A stretch of 64,000 nucleotides of DNA from Kangiellaceae bacterium (GTDB lineage Bacteria; Pseudomonadota; Gammaproteobacteria; Enterobacterales; Kangiellaceae): assembly GCA_019090895.1 (NCBI GenBank), contig JAHRVB010000163.1, forward strand, positions 22,000-85,999, written 5' to 3'. This document shows positions 17,257 through 26,246 of this stretch, piece after piece. The notes below the pieces were generated by a model, which had not been told where the DNA came from, ran no database searches, and saw nothing but the letters and a program-made list of their open reading frames with translations. Position numbers and translations under genes: made by a program. Each line of letters opens with the position of its first letter. Within the stretch, counting starts at the first letter, position 1.

Positions 17257-18894
17257 TTAATGTTCCACCGCCTCAAATTGTTTGGTGTTCTTGTTAAAAG
17301 CTAACTCATGGATATCCCACTTAAAGCCCTTTTTAGGCTGTTCTAGTTTTTGTGCGATGATGACTTTATCGCCAAGGGCTCTCAAGGTAATCATTCCATA
17401 GACAGCGACATTCCGGTCTTGTTTTTCTTCCATCTCTCGCTGCAATCGTTTGCGCTCTTGTTTGCTACTACTTTCTTCAATTTGTTTAAGATAGCTCTGT
17501 AACGCTTCAAAGTGCTTTATAATTGGTGTGAATTCACGGGTGCTTCTTGCAAGCTCTGTTGAGAATATCATTGGGCGGTCGCCGCGGCCATGCTTACCGA
17601 ATGCGCCTAGTGCATCTGGGCGAGGGTGGGAATGGCTTTCATTATCTCCGCTAGAAATTACTGTAGCCGCTGCGTTGACACATTGTAAAAAAGTATCAGT
17701 AAAATGCGAGCTACCATGATGGCAAGCTTTCGTAACATCACATTCGAAAGTCGCCCTTGCTTCGGCGATAATCACATCTAGTTTGAAATTATTCACTGCT
17801 AAGGATGTTAGTTCTTTTTGGGTTGCTTTGTTGCCTTTTGCGATGGTCTTCTTAATTTTCTTCTCAAGTGTCGATGTTTCATCACCAACAGAGGTATACT
17901 GTTGTAATAAGAAATCTTGAGATTCAGTATTTAAATCACCACCGAGCATAATCGACAGATTACCATACAATAATTTCAAAATTACAGAATGTCCATTTTT
18001 TGTAACACCTTCACTTCCAAGTCTTCTCAAGCATTTTCTAGTTTTTCCCTGATGACTCACTTTTTCAACAACTGGGCCGAGTACTCTTAGAGATACATCA
18101 TTAACTTCATCGAACGGACCCAAGAATACTTGATTCTCGAGTTTGTCGATATCAACAGATAGTGCTTTGAAAGTGGTTGTGGGGGAGTTCTTTAGGCAAG
18201 CTCTCATGGTCGATAAATATTGTTTGCGAGTTTTTGGATGGGCTTTATTCAAGTCTTTCATTTTCTTGCTAGTATCGACTAAGTTCCACAGATATTTTTC
18301 TCCATCTGAAGCTGCGTAACCACCCAGGTCGTCTGGATAAGTTAAACCTGGTTTTTTGACCTCCGCTGGACGTTCAACAATACCATTGTGGTAGACCTTG
18401 CCAACCTCGAGTTTTAAATTCTCGAAAACATCCAAAAAACCGTAATAATGGTCATTATCCGGATGAGAGATGACTAAGTGATCAATAAGCCAGGGCGTTT
18501 TTTCTTTTTTGTTCGCGTCAAAGTCTGACGCACGTTTAACATTACGATGACGTAGATTATATCGCCAGGATAAAAATCGATTCATATTGGAGCCGACTCC
18601 GGCATCAATAAGAATAATATCGTCGTCTGGTGTGACTATGTGACAGCCATCGCCTTGTCCTATATCGACAAAGTTGACTTCCAGCGCGCGTTGTTTTGAG
18701 AACTCCGATTTCTTAATCCACCCTTCAGAGTTACGGCAGCGAATATTGACACAGCCATTCTTAACCGTTGTATTCAACACTCTTAACCAATCACCAAGTA
18801 ACAGGTGGTTTACTTTGTCGCCTCTCGAAGATTTGCTCCGCAAATACACATGGGGCTTTGAGATGAAATAACTTTTATTTTTACTCAGTGGCAT
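17257..18894 (-). CDS. SH3-like + ComEC-type metallo-beta-lactamase-fold hydrolase
   Basis: A 545-residue protein. Residues about 10 to 65 look like a bacterial SH3 domain (Y-L-R-S-K-S-S-R, ending in S-E-G-W-I-K-K-S). From about 70 a metallo-beta-lactamase fold of the ComEC/Rec2 type begins (V-N-F-V-D-I-G-Q-G-D-G, I-L-I-D-A-G, then the metal motif H-P-D-N-D-H). Later metal residues are in M-L-G-G-D and A-C-H-H-G-S-S-H. There are no membrane segments and no signal peptide, so it is a soluble cytoplasmic phosphodiesterase-like or nuclease-like enzyme, not a DNA channel. Substrate unknown. Confidence 0.85.
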   Translation of the reverse strand: MPLSKNKSYFISKPHVYLRSKSSRGDKVNHLLLGDWLRVLNTTVKNGCVNIRCRNSEGWIKKSEFSKQRALEVNFVDIGQGDGCHIVTPDDDIILIDAGVGSNMNRFLSWRYNLRHRNVKRASDFDANKKEKTPWLIDHLVISHPDNDHYYGFLDVFENLKLEVGKVYHNGIVERPAEVKKPGLTYPDDLGGYAASDGEKYLWNLVDTSKKMKDLNKAHPKTRKQYLSTMRACLKNSPTTTFKALSVDIDKLENQVFLGPFDEVNDVSLRVLGPVVEKVSHQGKTRKCLRRLGSEGVTKNGHSVILKLLYGNLSIMLGGDLNTESQDFLLQQYTSVGDETSTLEKKIKKTIAKGNKATQKELTSLAVNNFKLDVIIAEARATFECDVTKACHHGSSHFTDTFLQCVNAAATVISSGDNESHSHPRPDALGAFGKHGRGDRPMIFSTELARSTREFTPIIKHFEALQSYLKQIEESSSKQERKRLQREMEEKQDRNVAVYGMITLRALGDKVIIAQKLEQPKKGFKWDIHELAFNKNTKQFEAVEH

Positions 18895-18992
18895 TTTACT
18901 AACTCCTTTAGTTTATTGCGATTTACTCTGGTAAGTTATCAACTACATAATTTGAGTTCTTGATTCCTTTATTAACGCATTTTAAATGCTTT

Positions 18993-19508
18993 CTACTTAA
19001 TAATTTCGAGAGCTAATATAGACGAAGGTAATTTATCTTTACCAACCACTAATACAGGGCCTATTCCTACTTTTGAAAACCCCAATTTCTTATAGAACGC
19101 TTGAGCACGATAGTTGATGTCTGATACACACAACCAAAGCCTAGTGCTGCCGTATTCTAATGCGGACTGAACAATACTATCAAAAAGCTGTCGACCTAGT
19201 CCGCCGCCGAAATGACTGGATAGTACATATATTTGTTTGAGTTCGGTACTCGGTCCAGCTAATTCAACAGGGCATGGCATATGTTTTATCAAATAGAAAC
19301 CAGCGGGAATTTCCTGGTCTAAAGCAACAACGGCTTCAGTGGTCTCGTCGTCTAATAGCAGAGCAACATCACTTGGTAAATAGTTATCGGAACAATAGCA
19401 TTCGATATCTTCTTCGCTGTGAACACCTTTATATGCTTCTTTGAAAGTTTTAATGCATAACTCTGAAAGCAGGTTTGCTGATTGCCTATCAATTCTTTCA
19501 AGTTTCAT
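18993..19508 (-). CDS. GNAT-family N-acetyltransferase
   Basis: A 171-residue acetyl-CoA-dependent acetyltransferase. The acetyl-CoA pyrophosphate loop reads G-G-G-L-G-R-Q-L-F at about residues 104 to 112, preceded by the strand L-K-Q-I-Y-V-L. The C-terminal motif Y-R-A-Q-A-F-Y-K-K-L-G-F-S-K-V-G is typical. Acceptor unknown; small amines or protein N-termini are possible. Confidence 0.9.
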   Translation of the reverse strand: MKLERIDRQSANLLSELCIKTFKEAYKGVHSEEDIECYCSDNYLPSDVALLLDDETTEAVVALDQEIPAGFYLIKHMPCPVELAGPSTELKQIYVLSSHFGGGLGRQLFDSIVQSALEYGSTRLWLCVSDINYRAQAFYKKLGFSKVGIGPVLVVGKDKLPSSILALEIIK

Positions 19509-19605
19509 TGTGGTCTTTGGACTCCTTTAAGAACCAAGAATATCGTTTTCAATGTGTGTTGGTCAAATTGCGCACCAACAATGATCTTACTTTTTCAATA
19601 AGGAA

Positions 19606-19962
19606 TTAGATTGATATCTGCTTTTGTATCTTTTTAGGCAATGAGGAGATGGCCTTCTCATATGACCAACATACGAGTTCTTTTAGGTATTCCTCGTTCA
19701 TATTTCTAACATCTACTACTGTTACCCAGTGAAAACGATGCATGTATCGTGCAGGTTTTATACCGGGTTGATCCGTCAGTTCTAAGAAACGTTCCGGCGT
19801 TGCTCTAAAGCTGAAACGCCATTTTTCAGGAGCGCTGGTTTTGAAATAGGCAAATTTTTTTCCGTGGACCAAGTAGGACATTATATTGGATGGTCCGCCC
19901 AGTTCTACGCATGTAGATTTAGGTAATGATTGGCACAATTGTTTGAGAGCTTTAGTATCCAT
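19606..19962 (-). CDS. MmcQ/YjbR family protein
   Basis: A 118-residue protein of the MmcQ/YjbR family (CyaY-like fold, often annotated as DNA-binding). Seen are K-F-A-Y-F, R-F-S-F-R-A-T-P-E-R-F-L-E-L-T, P-A-R-Y-M-H-R-F-H-W-V-T-V and the C-terminal S-Y-E-K-A-I-S-S-L-P-K. Normal length. Molecular function unknown. Confidence 0.88.
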   Translation of the reverse strand: MDTKALKQLCQSLPKSTCVELGGPSNIMSYLVHGKKFAYFKTSAPEKWRFSFRATPERFLELTDQPGIKPARYMHRFHWVTVVDVRNMNEEYLKELVCWSYEKAISSLPKKIQKQISI

Positions 19963-19994
19963 ATTTTTAAGTTACATCATAGTTGGTATTGCGA

Positions 19995-20441
19995 TTAATT
20001 TCTTTTACTCTTCAAGTACGCTCCAAACGATACCGCGGCCAGGGATATTAGACTTAGCACGATAGTTTCAGCGATGTTTTCAGATTGAAGATTTAACAAG
20101 CTCATAATTACAATGGTGATCACATACATACTAATTACATCTCGAATAATGTGTTTCACCGAATATTTTGCACATATATATCCGGCAATAATAGAGATGC
20201 CAGTGCCCAACGTTATCACTGCGAGGTAGTAAGGAGACAAAACACCCCCAGTTAGTAGACCCGGTATCTGCTCGGCAGTTGCGCCATGTTGAAGATGATA
20301 GACTGTAAAAAGAGTACCTAGAATAACACCCATGGCTGTTGAGCCAACAATTTCAATCAGCACTCCGATTGATATAGCCTTAACGCTATTCCCATTATCT
20401 TGATGTATTAATTCGACATCAGAACTTGGCGGTTCATACAT
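19995..20441 (-). CDS. four-helix membrane protein, unknown
   Basis: A 148-residue protein with four hydrophobic segments after a short acidic N-terminus (about residues 24 to 44, 70 to 92, 97 to 117 and 122 to 140). No family recognised. It lies 32 bp upstream of the MmcQ/YjbR gene on the same strand and may be co-transcribed with it. Confidence 0.7.
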   Translation of the reverse strand: MYEPPSSDVELIHQDNGNSVKAISIGVLIEIVGSTAMGVILGTLFTVYHLQHGATAEQIPGLLTGGVLSPYYLAVITLGTGISIIAGYICAKYSVKHIIRDVISMYVITIVIMSLLNLQSENIAETIVLSLISLAAVSFGAYLKSKRN

Positions 20442-20781
20442 GGATTATCGTCCGTGTTGTTTGTAATGTTATAGTCCGTAGGCTAAGTTAATAAATTAAA
20501 GTGAGTTTGTCGAGGATAAAAATTGTTGACCCCTTCGATAGCGCTGTGAAGAAGCACGATAGGTTATCTAGATCAAGTCCTGTCCCAGCGACACTCAGCG
20601 ATTTATCAGAGGACAGATACGAAGTCACTTTAATTACATATTTATATATAGTTCACGATTTTATTAACATTATTCTCTATTGGTTGTCCTATAGATAAGT
20701 AGAGGTGTATGCTAAGTTATAAGGGCTGCGTAGATTGACTTGCGAATTCTTGCAAACAGCTCAGTTTTAGAGGTAAATACA
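20442..20781. other. 340-bp divergent intergenic region
   Basis: It separates the minus-strand membrane protein from the plus-strand DUF6491 lipoprotein gene and must hold both promoters. A 65-codon open frame with a GTG start (20501-20698) lies within, but its composition and the absence of a ribosome binding site argue against it being a gene. No hairpin or RNA gene recognised. Confidence 0.4.
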
Positions 20782-21291
20782 ATGAAACTCAATACGACAT
20801 TCGTGATAACAGTGATAATGGCGTTGGTATTAGTCAATGGTTGCTCCACACATCGATTGACGGAACAGCAGCGCGCCGAACTTTATAGTGATTACTTAAA
20901 CAATAATAAAGTAGAGGAAGTTGAGCGAGTGACCTCGTTCCGCTTTCATGGTTGGCGTGAATTAGGTAAGAAGCACTTGATTGTCTCTAAATCAATGAAC
21001 CGTCCTTATTTTCTTACTTTAAAGAATAATTGTATTGAGCTGGGCTTCTCGCAATCTATCGGTATCAATCGTTCAGGTTCCACACTTCATGCTAAATTTG
21101 ACTCAATATTTGTTCCTTCTTTTCCTGAGCAACGATGTTTTATTAAGTCTATTCATAAATTAACGCGTGAGCAGGCTGATGCGATTAGCGACTTGGGTAA
21201 AGAGAAAGAAGGACCCGTTGAAGAAAAGCTCAATAAAGTAATTGAAGGAGAGGGCGGTCAACCGAGTACCGAAGCCTCTAATGCGGACTGA
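20782..21291 (+). CDS. DUF6491 family lipoprotein
   Basis: A 169-residue predicted lipoprotein. Signal peptide with lipobox V-N-G-C (cysteine at about residue 21). The body carries the DUF6491 signature: F-R-F-H-G-W-R-E-L-G-K-K-H-L-I-V, L-T-L-K-N-N-C-I-E-L, then S-x-L-H-A-K-F-D-S-I and C-F-I-K-S-I-H-K-L-T. A charged, low-complexity tail follows. I chose ATG 20782, preceded by AGAGG, over the start 14 codons upstream. Function unknown; anchored in the envelope. Confidence 0.85.
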   Translation: MKLNTTFVITVIMALVLVNGCSTHRLTEQQRAELYSDYLNNNKVEEVERVTSFRFHGWRELGKKHLIVSKSMNRPYFLTLKNNCIELGFSQSIGINRSGSTLHAKFDSIFVPSFPEQRCFIKSIHKLTREQADAISDLGKEKEGPVEEKLNKVIEGEGGQPSTEASNAD

Positions 21292-21338
21292 GCGTTTAAA
21301 TTTTCTATATCTCTTGCATTACTAATAACTAATTAACC

Positions 21339-21375
21339 AATGCCAGCTTAAAGAGAATACTTTATTGCTGGCATT
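21339..21375. terminator. possible terminator hairpin at the end of the HtrA gene
   Basis: A perfect 9-bp inverted repeat AATGCCAGC / GCTGGCATT spans the stop codon of the minus-strand protease gene, with a 19-base A/T-rich loop. It lies between convergent genes. No strong T run, so termination is inferred. Confidence 0.4.
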
Positions 21376-22412
21376 AGTCTTATCGATGTTTCGTACTGTT
21401 GACCATCCCGCTTAATAACTAATGTTACCCTATCGCCACTCTTATGTTGTTCCAAAATATTCAGTAAGTCGTCTGAGTTTTTGACTTTCACATCATCAAT
21501 ACTCACGATTAAATCGCCAATGATTATATTACCCCTGCGATTTCGACTCATGCCAACGATTCCAGCTTTGTCTGCATGTGAGCCTGGTGTGACATTTAAT
21601 ACCAAAACGCCATCTACGTTAAGGCGCTGCGCCCAATAGTCTGGCGCCGTTTCAAAACCAATATCAGGGCGAACGATTCGGCCATATTGAATAAGTTGAG
21701 GTACAATCTTTTTGACGGTGTTAACTGGTATAGCAAAGCCTATCCCTGCACTTGCTCCAGAAGAACTATAGATAGCTGTATTCACACCGACAAGTTGTCC
21801 TAATGAATTTAGAAGTGGGCCACCTGAATTACCCGGATTAATCGAAGCATCGGTTTGAATCACTCCTCTAATTTTCCTTTCAGATACGGCATCTATTTCC
21901 CTATTTAAAGCGCTGACTACGCCGACTGTTAGTGTGGTATCTAATCCAAAAGGGTTGCCAATCGCTATCACCTTTCTGCCAACTTCTAGTAGCGATGAAT
22001 CGCCGAGTGGTAACGGTGTTAGTTCTTCTTCAGAGTTAACCTTTAATACGGCTAAATCTTTATCAGGAGCAACACCGATTAAATCAGCATCCAATTCAGT
22101 ACCATCCTGCATCGTGATAGTCACTCGACTGGCTCCCTGAATCACATGGTAATTAGTAACAATAATGCCGGACTTATCCCAAATAAAACCTGAGCCTGTT
22201 CCCTGAGGAATTTCTTGAACATTGTAGGAGAAGAAGCTTCGTCGAATCGCTTTATTGGTAACATAAACGACTGACGGACTAGCGCCTTTAAATATCTCTA
22301 TGTTATTGGCTTCATCTTCAGTTTTGAAACTTAGGTAGTCTTGAGCGAAGAGTGGTCCTGTCGCCGAAAGAACAACAAAGAGAGTAAATATATTTAATAA
22401 TTTCAATCGCAT
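21348..22412 (-). CDS. HtrA/DegS-like periplasmic serine protease
   Basis: A 354-residue trypsin-like protease with an N-terminal signal sequence (about residues 1 to 23). The catalytic triad is visible: histidine in V-T-N-Y-H-V-I, aspartate in P-D-K-D-L-A-V-L-K-V, serine in I-N-P-G-N-S-G-G-P-L-L. A single PDZ domain follows (about residues 255 to 345), as in DegS or short HtrA proteins, unlike the two of DegP/DegQ. It would act in envelope protein quality control. The terminal S-Y-L-P-like regulatory tail seen in client proteins is absent. Transcribed alone. Confidence 0.92.
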   Translation of the reverse strand: MRLKLLNIFTLFVVLSATGPLFAQDYLSFKTEDEANNIEIFKGASPSVVYVTNKAIRRSFFSYNVQEIPQGTGSGFIWDKSGIIVTNYHVIQGASRVTITMQDGTELDADLIGVAPDKDLAVLKVNSEEELTPLPLGDSSLLEVGRKVIAIGNPFGLDTTLTVGVVSALNREIDAVSERKIRGVIQTDASINPGNSGGPLLNSLGQLVGVNTAIYSSSGASAGIGFAIPVNTVKKIVPQLIQYGRIVRPDIGFETAPDYWAQRLNVDGVLVLNVTPGSHADKAGIVGMSRNRRGNIIIGDLIVSIDDVKVKNSDDLLNILEQHKSGDRVTLVIKRDGQQYETSIRLMPAIKYSL

Positions 22413-22460
22413 TTTTATTAACTTACCATTGGTTAGTTTCTGTACTTATCTTTGGCCAAT

Positions 22461-23849
22461 CTATTCAAAATGTAAATCTTCAATTTCTTGTTCTATCAGC
22501 CATTCTTTCATCGCGGTGTAATCAAATTTGTTAGCATATTTAACAACAAAATTACTCCAGTAGGATAAGTCTGCACCGTGCTCGGCCAATAGCATCAAGA
22601 TTCGGGAGTAGCCTTTCTCTGCCGCCTTAAGCGCAAGTTTACTTAAAATATCTACTTCGACAGAATTCTCTGAAAGAAATTTCTCGACAGAAAAGCTGAA
22701 TCCGTTGACAACTAATTGTTCCAGATTGCGTTGGTTTTCTTGTTGCCATTTCAGTGTTTTATCAATCGCTTTATCGGAGCAGAATTTAACGGCAAGTTCA
22801 CTTGCAACATCATTATTGAGTGAACAAGCGTAAAGTGATGAAACCAAACGCATTTGAAGCTTTGCTGTAAAAGATGATTCTCTTTGTTTTAGAGCATCTA
22901 TTCCTTCATCTGATTTATGAGCGACCAAACGATCGAGCAGAAACATGAGTGTATTATTTTTATTGCTGGTTGTATAAAGATCAGTATTGTCGGAGTTGAT
23001 TACCGCTAGAATAGAATTGAGTGACTCAAACCTAAGCAAATATATTAGCATCTCTTTTGGAAACTCTAGACGATCTTCTGTTCGCAACCCTTGTTGCCAT
23101 TCTTGATTGTCGAGCAGACGCCAAATGGCTAAACGTAGCCTTAATTTTTTCTCGTTTGGAAAATTGTCAAAATGGAAGTGAGATGATACGAATTCAAAAT
23201 CAATGGGAGGGCTCATAGAGAACTCTCGAATAAATTTTATTCGAGATGCTTTTTCTGTACTTAGCTCTTTCCAGTTAACATTGGGCCGATAAATTCTAGC
23301 GATTGTTTGTTCAGAGATGAGCTTAAGATTAAGAAGTTTCGACTTTAGTTCGACTCTATCAATTGGAACAGACTGCCAAGTCTGACAGCTATCTTTGCCG
23401 ATGGTGCGAACAAAATCAGTTGCTGTTGAATCATTGCTTGAAGATATTACGGCTTGGTAGAGTTTTGATTCAGTGGAAAATAGACCACCCTTAAGCTGTT
23501 GATAAAACTCAGAACCAAACAGTTCGACTAGAGAGTCGATGGCATTGAGTTGCCAGCTTTTTAAACTGGATAGCTTGCCGACTAAGATGTATTCGTCAAA
23601 GGAGAAATCTGATGCGCCATCATGATGCCCATCCTCTTTAATATCCTGAATGTCACTTTCATCGAAGTTAACATGGTGTAAACAAGTTAGTCCCAGTTTC
23701 CAATGATTGAATATAAAGTTAGCGCTTGCAACCAGGAAGTTAGATTCTGTGCTGTAATCTATTTCTGAAGACGTTGATAAGAAATACCCCTGTCGTCGTT
23801 GAGGGGGTTGAACTTCGCTATCTTGCAATTGTTCGTTGTCTAAGCTCAT
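22461..23849 (-). CDS. hypothetical protein with ankyrin-like C-terminal repeats
   Basis: A 462-residue soluble protein. I recognise no family for the first 330 residues, which are helical and charged. The last about 80 residues contain two ankyrin-like units (A-L-K-A-A-E-K-G-Y-S-R-I-L-M-L-L-A-E-H-G-A-D and a weaker one after it), a common protein-binding tail. No signal peptide or membrane helix. Located 48 bp upstream of the protease gene on the same strand, so possibly one transcript. Confidence 0.7.
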   Translation of the reverse strand: MSLDNEQLQDSEVQPPQRRQGYFLSTSSEIDYSTESNFLVASANFIFNHWKLGLTCLHHVNFDESDIQDIKEDGHHDGASDFSFDEYILVGKLSSLKSWQLNAIDSLVELFGSEFYQQLKGGLFSTESKLYQAVISSSNDSTATDFVRTIGKDSCQTWQSVPIDRVELKSKLLNLKLISEQTIARIYRPNVNWKELSTEKASRIKFIREFSMSPPIDFEFVSSHFHFDNFPNEKKLRLRLAIWRLLDNQEWQQGLRTEDRLEFPKEMLIYLLRFESLNSILAVINSDNTDLYTTSNKNNTLMFLLDRLVAHKSDEGIDALKQRESSFTAKLQMRLVSSLYACSLNNDVASELAVKFCSDKAIDKTLKWQQENQRNLEQLVVNGFSFSVEKFLSENSVEVDILSKLALKAAEKGYSRILMLLAEHGADLSYWSNFVVKYANKFDYTAMKEWLIEQEIEDLHFE

Positions 23850-24121
23850 AGATTAATAATATCGCCGCTCAAAGATATCGCTATTGTAGTCTGTTTGACT
23901 TCGGTTGTGGAATCAAGTTTCAAATATAAGAATGACATCGAATTTGGTCGTCGCATAGAATGATAAATGTTTGGTGTTAAAGCCGATTTCACACAGGTTT
24001 TACATCACTATCTTATACTTCCCGTAAGGCTGAAATAATCTTGGCAAATATCACTGGCTAGAATACTATTATTCTACCATTGCCGTTTAATTTCTAAACT
24101 AGCGATAAGCGAGACTAAGAC

Positions 24122-24811
24122 TTGAAGAAAATATCGTTATTATTGATAGAAGACAACCAAACTATTGCTGCGCAGCTTTGTGAGTATTTCGAAGGGCTGG
24201 ATTGGTCAGTGGATTACGCAATGAATGGTAAGTTGGGTGTTCAACTGGCGCTAGATGGCAATTTTGATGTGGTATTGCTCGACCTTAATTTGCCTGATAT
24301 CGACGGTATTGAAGTCTGTAGACTCATTAAAGAGCAATCGGATATTTACTTGCCGGTTCTTATGTTGACTGCTCGGGATGCGTTTGAAGACAAGGCCGAT
24401 GGGTTTGGCAGTGGTGCCGATGATTATGTGACAAAACCATTTGAATTTAGAGAATTGGAACTTAGGTGTTTAGCGCTAGCTCGTCGCAATCAATTACATA
24501 AGAGTCAGCAAGTTGAAGTGGGTGATCTGGTCGTCCAACAAAGCCAACATACGGCAAAAAGAGAAGATACCGCACTTAAACTGACGAATGTTGGTTTTAA
24601 AATACTATTGTGCCTTGCTCGTGCCTACCCCCAAGCGGTTTCACGGTCTAATTTAATCCACCAAGTGTGGGGCGATGCGCCGCCGGATAGTGACGCACTT
24701 CGTTCACATATTTATAGCCTTCGTACGGCCCTCGACAAACCGTATTCCTACTCTATGCTACAAACCATTACTAACGTTGGCTACAAACTGGTGGACAACA
24801 GTGAAGAGTAA
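24122..24811 (+). CDS. OmpR-family response regulator
   Basis: A 229-residue two-component regulator. The receiver domain (1 to about 120) has the acidic pocket E-D, the phospho-acceptor aspartate in V-V-L-L-D-L-N-L-P-D, a T in M-L-T-A-R and the lysine in V-T-K-P-F. A winged-helix OmpR/PhoB output domain follows (S-N-L-I-H-Q-V-W-G, S-H-I-Y-S-L-R-T-A-L-D-K). The start is TTG at 24122: an in-frame stop lies six bases upstream and the receiver begins at once, so no ATG is available. It overlaps the kinase gene by 11 bases. Confidence 0.93.
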   Translation: MKKISLLLIEDNQTIAAQLCEYFEGLDWSVDYAMNGKLGVQLALDGNFDVVLLDLNLPDIDGIEVCRLIKEQSDIYLPVLMLTARDAFEDKADGFGSGADDYVTKPFEFRELELRCLALARRNQLHKSQQVEVGDLVVQQSQHTAKREDTALKLTNVGFKILLCLARAYPQAVSRSNLIHQVWGDAPPDSDALRSHIYSLRTALDKPYSYSMLQTITNVGYKLVDNSEE

Positions 24812-26060
24812 TAATCGTATCGAGCGCCGGGTATTTCTAATTTTTGGTGGTTTTACATTTGTACTTTGCTTGGGTTATTCCATCATCAGCCTGGTATTTT
24901 CATTCATTGTTGAAGATTCGATTCTTGAAAAAATTCTTGCCAACGAAGCACGGTATTTAAAATCGAGTTTTCAGCAAACTAAGCAAGTACCTCAATCTCG
25001 AGTCGATTATATGGTGCTGTATACGGATTTAGCCAATGCCCCTCAAGATGTGATTGATGCAAGATTAAAAACACCCACCATAGGAGAAGTGTTCACTGAA
25101 AATAACCATCATTACCATCTTTTGGACCTCGTTTTTGTTGATAACGAAACGGGACAAAGGGTCGACGCTTTGTTAGTAGCGGAAGTGACGGAGTTTCTAT
25201 CCGTCACTAATCGACCTAAACAATTATTCAAATTATCAATTATCTTGCTGGTTCTCGCATTATTATTAGCCATCTGGCCAGCCTACCGGATTTCTAAAAG
25301 AGCGATAAAACCACTCACCTTATTAGCCAAAGATGTAAGGAACCAGCGAGAGCAGCAATTGCCGATGGATTTAAGTCGTTATCAAAATGATGATGAAATC
25401 GAGTATTTAGCCAGCACTATCGAACAGTCCATAAACGAACTAGGGGAATCGCTTAAGCGCGAAACTCATTTTAATCGTGATGTGAGTCATGAATTAAGAA
25501 CACCGCTGACGGTCATTAGTAACATGCTCGCCTTAGCCGAACGGCGAGAATTGAATCCGACCGATATACAACAAATGCGCATTTCTACTGAAAAAATGAG
25601 AGAGATTGTTGAAACGTTGCTAGCCCTAGCTCGTTTAGAATCGGTTGTTCTTCAACCTGTCAACTTAAGAGCTGTGCTAGAAGAGTCTGTACTTTCTTCA
25701 ATGCAGAAAAATGAAGAATCTTTTGATGTTCATTTGGATGTGTCAGAGGAATTTCTTGTCAGAGGAAATAACCGTTTATTAACCCTTCTATTTAATAACT
25801 TGATCGAAAATGCCAAAAATCATTCAAGCTCACAAAAACTTGAAGTTAGACTTGATGGCCATGTTCTTTCCTTCAAAAATACAGTCAAAGCTGAATTTGA
25901 AAAGTCTACGGCTCAGTTGATGAAGCCAAATGTTATGCAAGCTGATAGTTCTGGGATAGGTCAAGGTTTGTATTTGGTCGAACGAATTGCGACGGCTCTT
26001 GGGTGGAAACTAGAAATTGAGGTTATAGATGGAACTTATAGTTTACGGATTTATTTTTAG
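24801..26060 (+). CDS. membrane sensor histidine kinase
   Basis: A 419-residue kinase starting at GTG 24801, overlapping the regulator stop by 11 bases. An open frame extends further upstream but only inside the regulator. Two membrane helices (about residues 12 to 35 and 138 to 160) bracket a periplasmic sensor of about 100 residues. Then follow a HAMP-like linker, the H-box F-N-R-D-V-S-H-E-L-R-T-P-L and an ATPase domain with the N-box N-N-L-I-E-N-A-K-N-H and the G-box G-I-G-Q-G-L-Y. It phosphorylates the preceding regulator. The signal is unknown. Confidence 0.92.
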   Translation: MKSNNRIERRVFLIFGGFTFVLCLGYSIISLVFSFIVEDSILEKILANEARYLKSSFQQTKQVPQSRVDYMVLYTDLANAPQDVIDARLKTPTIGEVFTENNHHYHLLDLVFVDNETGQRVDALLVAEVTEFLSVTNRPKQLFKLSIILLVLALLLAIWPAYRISKRAIKPLTLLAKDVRNQREQQLPMDLSRYQNDDEIEYLASTIEQSINELGESLKRETHFNRDVSHELRTPLTVISNMLALAERRELNPTDIQQMRISTEKMREIVETLLALARLESVVLQPVNLRAVLEESVLSSMQKNEESFDVHLDVSEEFLVRGNNRLLTLLFNNLIENAKNHSSSQKLEVRLDGHVLSFKNTVKAEFEKSTAQLMKPNVMQADSSGIGQGLYLVERIATALGWKLEIEVIDGTYSLRIYF

Positions 26061-26079
26061 CGTCATTGTTAAAGGCAGC

Positions 26080-26097
26080 TTGGGTTCGAAAACCCAA
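26080..26097. terminator. hairpin between convergent kinase and DUF6058 genes
   Basis: A 7-bp perfect stem TTGGGTT / AACCCAA with a CGAA tetraloop, located 20 bp after the kinase stop. No T run follows, so it is only a possible terminator or RNA-stabilising hairpin. Confidence 0.35.
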
Positions 26098-26246
26098 CAG
26101 CAGAGCTTAAGAACAATAATAATTTCAATTAACATGACGGAGCTTTCGGATTTGAAACCGACTTGTTATTTTAATTTCAACTAATGTTTGTTGGATTTCG
26201 ATTGGGTAAACCTTTCTATCAATAGTTCACCTGAAGCTTCACTATG

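Noticed and set aside
17528..17719. Plus-strand frame inside the metallo-beta-lactamase gene
   Set aside because: Shadow of the minus-strand gene.
20501..20698. 65-codon open frame between two genes
   Set aside because: GTG start without a ribosome binding site, no recognisable protein features, and it fills a divergent promoter region.
21348..22412. Trypsin-like protease as part of a conflict system with the nearby ankyrin-like gene
   Set aside because: Signal peptide plus PDZ make it an ordinary HtrA-type periplasmic protease.
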